Shown: piece by piece, positions 16,021 to 19,049 of the stretch | How positions within the stretch are numbered: position 1 is the stretch's first letter | Layout: each line of letters begins with the position of its first letter | NCBI GenBank assembly: GCA_016256075.1 | Contig: SDVU01000153.1 | Coordinates: 1-19,049, forward strand | Length of the DNA: 19,049 nucleotides | From: Dictyocoela muelleri | Taxonomy: Eukaryota; Microsporidia | Reading direction: 5' to 3' | The notes under the pieces: generated by a model | Told to the model about the DNA's origin: nothing | The model's database searches: none | The model's input: only the letters and a program-made list of their open reading frames with translations | Made by a program: the position numbers and the translations under genes

Positions 16021-16731
16021 GATAATGATTTTTTTTATAATAAACATTGAATTTTTATTTTTTTTATATTTTATTGTATAATAATTTTCAAAGAAATTTG
16101 AGTTTTATACATAAATAAATTGGTGAGAAAATCCGAAATAATGATAAGATTAAATTTGTGAATTTGGATTTATTAAATTGCGTTAGTACTGTTTTTTTGA
16201 ATACTCATTTTTCCAGATCATCTGTATAAGCAATTAATTCTCTTATTAATATACCACTATCTTTAAACTCTGTCTATACAAGGTATACTCACAGTGCTGG
16301 TTTTTCCCTTTTCAACTTTAATTTATTTAAATGTAGTTTTCATCAACTAATAATATTTTTTGTTATTTAACAGATTAGCCATCCTTTTTAAATAAATAAC
16401 CGCTGTTCATTAGAGATGAAAAAAGTTTTTTGTTTGAAATAAAATTTTCATAAAAAAATACGAATGTATATTTTTGACATCTTTTTATAAAATTTTATCT
16501 TTTATTTACTGAAATTAGAGAAAAATCTCTATTAAGTAAAATGAGAAACATGGCTTTATAAAGAAATACGATCTGATATAACCGTTATTTTATACACAGT
16601 TTTTATTTTAAATGAACAAAATGGTCTCATCTTTACTGAATAGAGATTTTATTCTCTAAGGACGATAAAACTAATGGAAAACAAATTTTTCTCATTTTCT
16701 TTTTATGTAATTAAAATTTTCTATGTTTGCC
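16021..16731. other. AT-rich stretch, no gene seen
   Basis: No coding frame supported. CACAGTGCTGGTTTTTCCC (16291-16309) loosely resembles ACAGTACCGGTTTTTTTC at 13675-13692; it could be the worn outer end of MULE-2, but I could not establish a terminal inverted repeat. Confidence 0.35.
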
Positions 16732-16741
16732 GAAGAATTTA
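16732..16741. repeat. Target-site duplication of SINE-4 (3' side)
   Basis: GAAGAATTTA here is repeated exactly at 17180-17189, immediately outside the two ends of SINE-4. A 10-bp exact direct repeat at both edges is the signature of target-primed insertion. Confidence 0.75.
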
Positions 16742-17179
16742 TATATTTCTGCTCACAATCTATAACTGCTAACCCAGAGAGTTGTCTAAAAGCTGTTATT
16801 TAGACTTTTTGTTATTGGCGTTCTTATAATAAGTCAATAATAGGCTACTTAGAGGTTCAAATGTATACATGATTTTCGTTTTTTTTTCAAAGACTCATCA
16901 AGATACAGTAATTAGAGGCCTTTCATGATTATTTTATTTATCACGACTTTTGCCTAGATGCGTCACCGGACTCATATCCACACCTAGGAGAAAGCTTTCT
17001 GTTTTATTGTCATATTAGAACAAGTCTAATCAGATATATCACATTTAACAAGTGTATATTTATACTATATTTCTATAGTATTTCCCTAATATTTATTAAA
17101 GAGTGACTTCTGCGGTATTCAAACCTCGATACTTAAATTTTACATTCAGGGGCGTTAACCACTGAGCTAGCTGGCCACA
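16742..17179 (-). mobile_element. tRNA-derived SINE, copy 4 (full length, diverged body)
   Basis: On the minus strand it starts with a clear tRNA-like head: GGCCAGCTAGCTCAGTGGTT then AACGCCCCTGAATG. The A box TAGCTCAGTGG and the B box GGTTTGAATACC are both well kept. The body follows in family order (TTAGGGAAATACTATAGAAA, CTAGGTGTGGATATGAGTCC, GGTGACGCATCTAGGC, GTAATTAGAGGCC read in the reverse direction) to the tail GGTTAGCAGTTATAGATTGT ending in AGAAATATA. Length 438 bp, flanked by an exact 10-bp duplication. The promoter head is in good condition, but the body is more diverged than copies 3 and 5. Confidence 0.85.
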
Positions 17180-17189
17180 GAAGAATTTA
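17180..17189. repeat. Target-site duplication of SINE-4 (5' side)
   Basis: Exact copy of GAAGAATTTA at 16732-16741, directly upstream (minus-strand sense) of the tRNA-like head. Confidence 0.75.
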
Positions 17190-17811
17190 AAAATAAAAAA
17201 TCACGAAGTAAATTTTGGAAACTTGACACGAAAAACTGTCCAAAAAAACGGGCAAGTTTTGGTCAACAATTTTTATTTACACAGATATATGCATATTAAA
17301 GCTTTGTTCTATATATAATCTGTTTCTTAGAATTTTAATTACAAAAAAACTTTATTTATATCGTTAATATTCGAATAACTCTAATTTCTACCGAGAGATA
17401 GATTATATTAACGTTTAAGTTTAAATTCTGGTTTTACTCTTTAAAAATTTAATTATTCAAAAGACCTCTATTATCCATAAAAAATTTTTAGGTTTGTGAT
17501 CAAGACTGAAAGCATTTTAAAGAATATTACATAAATAGTAAGGCTGATTATCCGGACCCCGAAAAGATCGGGTTTCTGTTGGAAAAAAGCCAAAAGTTAG
17601 ACAAAGTCGGGTCAGAAAGCCGGGTTTTCATAAAATTCGGTCGGGCAAAAACTTAAAATCGAGAAGGAGGATAAATGTATGACAGAATAAAAATAATTCT
17701 TGAATTTAATTTTTTGTTGAAAAAAAGAATTAACATTTTCTCAAGAGTATATGTATTTATATTTTTCATATTATCGTTCAGCAAATAAGTAAGAGTGTAA
17801 AAACTTCTTTC
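17190..17811. other. Spacer between SINE-4 and SINE-5: dispersed repeat and a possible MULE-type end
   Basis: 17338-17425 is the second copy of the dispersed repeat described at 12705-12790. 17545-17650 is GC-richer, with CCGAAAAGATCGGGTTTCTG and AAGCCGGGTTTTCATAAAAT. It resembles the GGGTTTT/CCGAAAA-rich termini of MULE-1 and may be a worn end or solo terminus of a related element. No coding frame is supported; the minus-strand frame at 17653-17868 runs into the SINE and is not a gene. Confidence 0.4.
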
Positions 17812-18274
17812 AATATATATTAAATGCTGACAACGTCTGTAGCTTCTAACCTGGTGAGTTGTCTCCAACCATGGCCTTTAGACCTTTGGTTCCTGGTGTT
17901 CCAATACTACGTCACTTCCTAAGATACCCAGAAGCCCAGCTGTATACGCGATTTTCGTTTTAGCAATGACTCGGCAGGATACAGGTAATTAGTGGCCTTT
18001 TATGAATTTTTACATTTCACAACTTTTTGACGAGATGCGTCCCGGAATTCATCCCCACACCTAGGAGAGTCCCTTATGTTTTCTTCTTATATTAGAAAAG
18101 TCTTAATCAGCTATACCACCCTGGGACAACTGTATATTACTACTATATTTCTATAGTTTTTGACCGCATAATGTCATTACCTCATTATTTATTATAGAGT
18201 GACTTCAGAAGCATTCGAAACTTGATATTTATATATTACATTCAAGAGTGTTAACCACTGTGCCATCTGGCCTG
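17812..18274 (-). mobile_element. tRNA-derived SINE, copy 5 (full length)
   Basis: On the minus strand it starts GGCCAGATGGCACAGTGGTT then AACACTCTTGAATGTAATAT, with the A box TGGCACAGTGG and a B-box-like GTTTCGAATGC. It has the complete body: GACATTATGCGGTCAAAAAC, CTATAGAAATATAGTAGTAA, TCCTAGGTGTGGGGATGAAT, ACGCATCTCGTCAAAAAGTT, TTACCTGTATCCTGCCGAGT, CGCGTATACAGCTGGGCTTC, GGAACACCAGGAACCAAAGG and CATGGTTGGAGACAACTCAC. It ends at CAGCATTTAATATA. Length 463 bp. It is flanked by an imperfect 13-bp duplication, AAAAACTTCTTTC (17799-17811) and AAATAATTCTTTC (18275-18287), 11 of 13 matching. This is the best reference copy of the family in the window. Confidence 0.9.
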
Positions 18275-18285
18275 AAATAATTCTT

Positions 18286-18503
18286 TCCACGGCCACGGTT
18301 TTTTTTTGAATAGAAATCGTTTTAAAATCGGTGCTATCTTATAATGCGATTCTTTTTAGAATTGAAAGTTCGTCAGTGTTTTTCTTAATTAAGCTATGTA
18401 ATCGTTCTAAGAAGGGCAAATCTTTTTCGAGATTATGAATTATCTTATTAATTTTTCAAATTTGGCAAAAATGGTTATTCGTCAGCCCTCCAACTTCTCT
18501 ATT
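18286..18503 (-). pseudogene. Possible worn coding fragment, unidentified
   Basis: The minus strand from 18503 reads NREVGGLTNNHFCQI, stop, then KINKIIHNLEKDLPFLERLH followed by SLIKKNTDELSILKRIAL, stop, and DSTDFKTISIQKKTVAVERI up to the SINE-5 edge. Two stops in about 73 codons is fewer than expected here, and the middle part has the look of an amphipathic helical protein. It may be a host or transposon gene remnant cut by SINE-5. No family recognised; chance is not excluded. Confidence 0.25.
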
Positions 18504-19049
18504 TGCTAATAATATGAATATAGAAAGGTATTATTCTAAGTTCAGAAAAGAGCAAAGGATTCCCTAAAAATTTAGAAATGAGTGAATTTTCATCTATTTC
18601 ACAATTTTAAAAGAAAAATGTTTGTATTTTTCAGTGTTTTCGTATATTGAAACTTCAAATTCTATTCAAATTCCTCAGCAGGTTATTACTGGAAACTTTG
18701 GCATCATTAGACCAGTGATTTCACAGAAAAGCCTAGGATTTATTTTTTGGAGTATTGGGCTCATAGCCTTACGTAAAAGTGGGTCTACAATTTTATTTTT
18801 TTGACCCCTGTAAAAGGCGGACAAATTTATAAAAATGTTTTGTATAAATAATAAAATTAACTTAAATATAGCTTAATAACCATTATTCTTAATAAACACA
18901 TATAATTTTAACAATTAATCACAATTTCAGTTTGCAAGGTTTGAGTTTGAAACAAATTTATTATTAATTTAGCATGTTTTTTAATAGTATCTGCATGGAC
19001 ATTATTTTATCTAGTTATAAATCATATTAAATGTTTAACTGTTAGAATT
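18504..19049. other. Right flank, nothing firmly recognised
   Basis: A plus-strand frame (18622-18804, 60 aa, containing ITGNFGIIRPVISQKSLGF) and an overlapping minus-strand frame (KNKIVDPLLRKAMSPILQKI, about 18675-18800) are both open for 40-60 codons. Neither can be preferred and neither matches a family I know. TTTTTTTGACCCCTG at 18794-18808 is like the TTTTTTTGACCCC at Merlin-1 ends and may be a solo Merlin terminus. Confidence 0.3.

Noticed and set aside
17653-17868. Minus-strand 71-aa frame
   Set aside because: Begins in the 3' end of SINE-5 and reads out into flanking DNA; no family match.
1-19049. LTR retrotransposon, LINE or virus-like element
   Set aside because: No reverse transcriptase, integrase, capsid or LTR pair was recognised on either strand.

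Overview
This 19 kb window is very AT-rich (by eye roughly three quarters A+T or more) and reads as a gene-poor, transposon-choked stretch of a small eukaryotic genome. The 5S rRNA gene has eukaryotic form with a Pol III T-run. The decayed transposases are Merlin/ISXO2-like and FLYWCH-MULE-like, and their wording closely resembles copies I know from expanded microsporidian genomes (Nosema/Vairimorpha, Hamiltosporidium, Edhazardia type). I infer a microsporidian with moderate confidence; no intact host protein gene is present to prove it. I saw no LTR retroelement, LINE or virus-like element.

Layout. 1-1945: pieces of a tRNA-derived SINE (SINE-1 minus, SINE-2 plus in two parts), with an 842-bp foldback element between the two parts of SINE-2. 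1990-2100: 22-bp tandem array. 2229-4877: a Merlin element (Merlin-1, plus strand), split in its catalytic domain by a 1.55 kb MULE (MULE-1, minus strand). 4878-5890: nothing recognised. 5891-6410: a second 22-bp array, next to a short truncated minus-strand reading frame. 6909-8394: a second Merlin (minus strand) whose two ends are each folded into a palindrome. 8735-10243: a block of structured repeats: a 32-bp array with a palindrome in every unit, a 1154-bp inverted-repeat element whose arms hold 16-bp and telomere-like 13-15-bp units, then a third 22-bp array fused to a headless SINE (SINE-3). 10957-11077: 5S rRNA gene and Pol III terminator. 11607-11939: one unidentified open frame without ATG. 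13411-13682: a near-perfect palindrome. 13770-16020: a second MULE transposase relic (plus), interrupted by a 736-bp long-TIR element. 16742-17179 and 17812-18274: two full-length SINEs (minus), each with a visible target-site duplication.

The only feature likely to be functional for the cell is the 5S gene. The most interesting signals are: (1) a dispersed tRNA-headed SINE family of about 440-465 bp with A/B boxes and direct repeats of 10-13 bp; (2) two unrelated host repeats (SINE-2 and MULE-2), each interrupted by a palindromic or TIR element flanked by unusually long direct duplications of host sequence (74 bp and 156 bp); and (3) the foldback element at 8905-10058, whose arms are telomere-like minisatellite. 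Divergence percentages are counted or estimated by eye.
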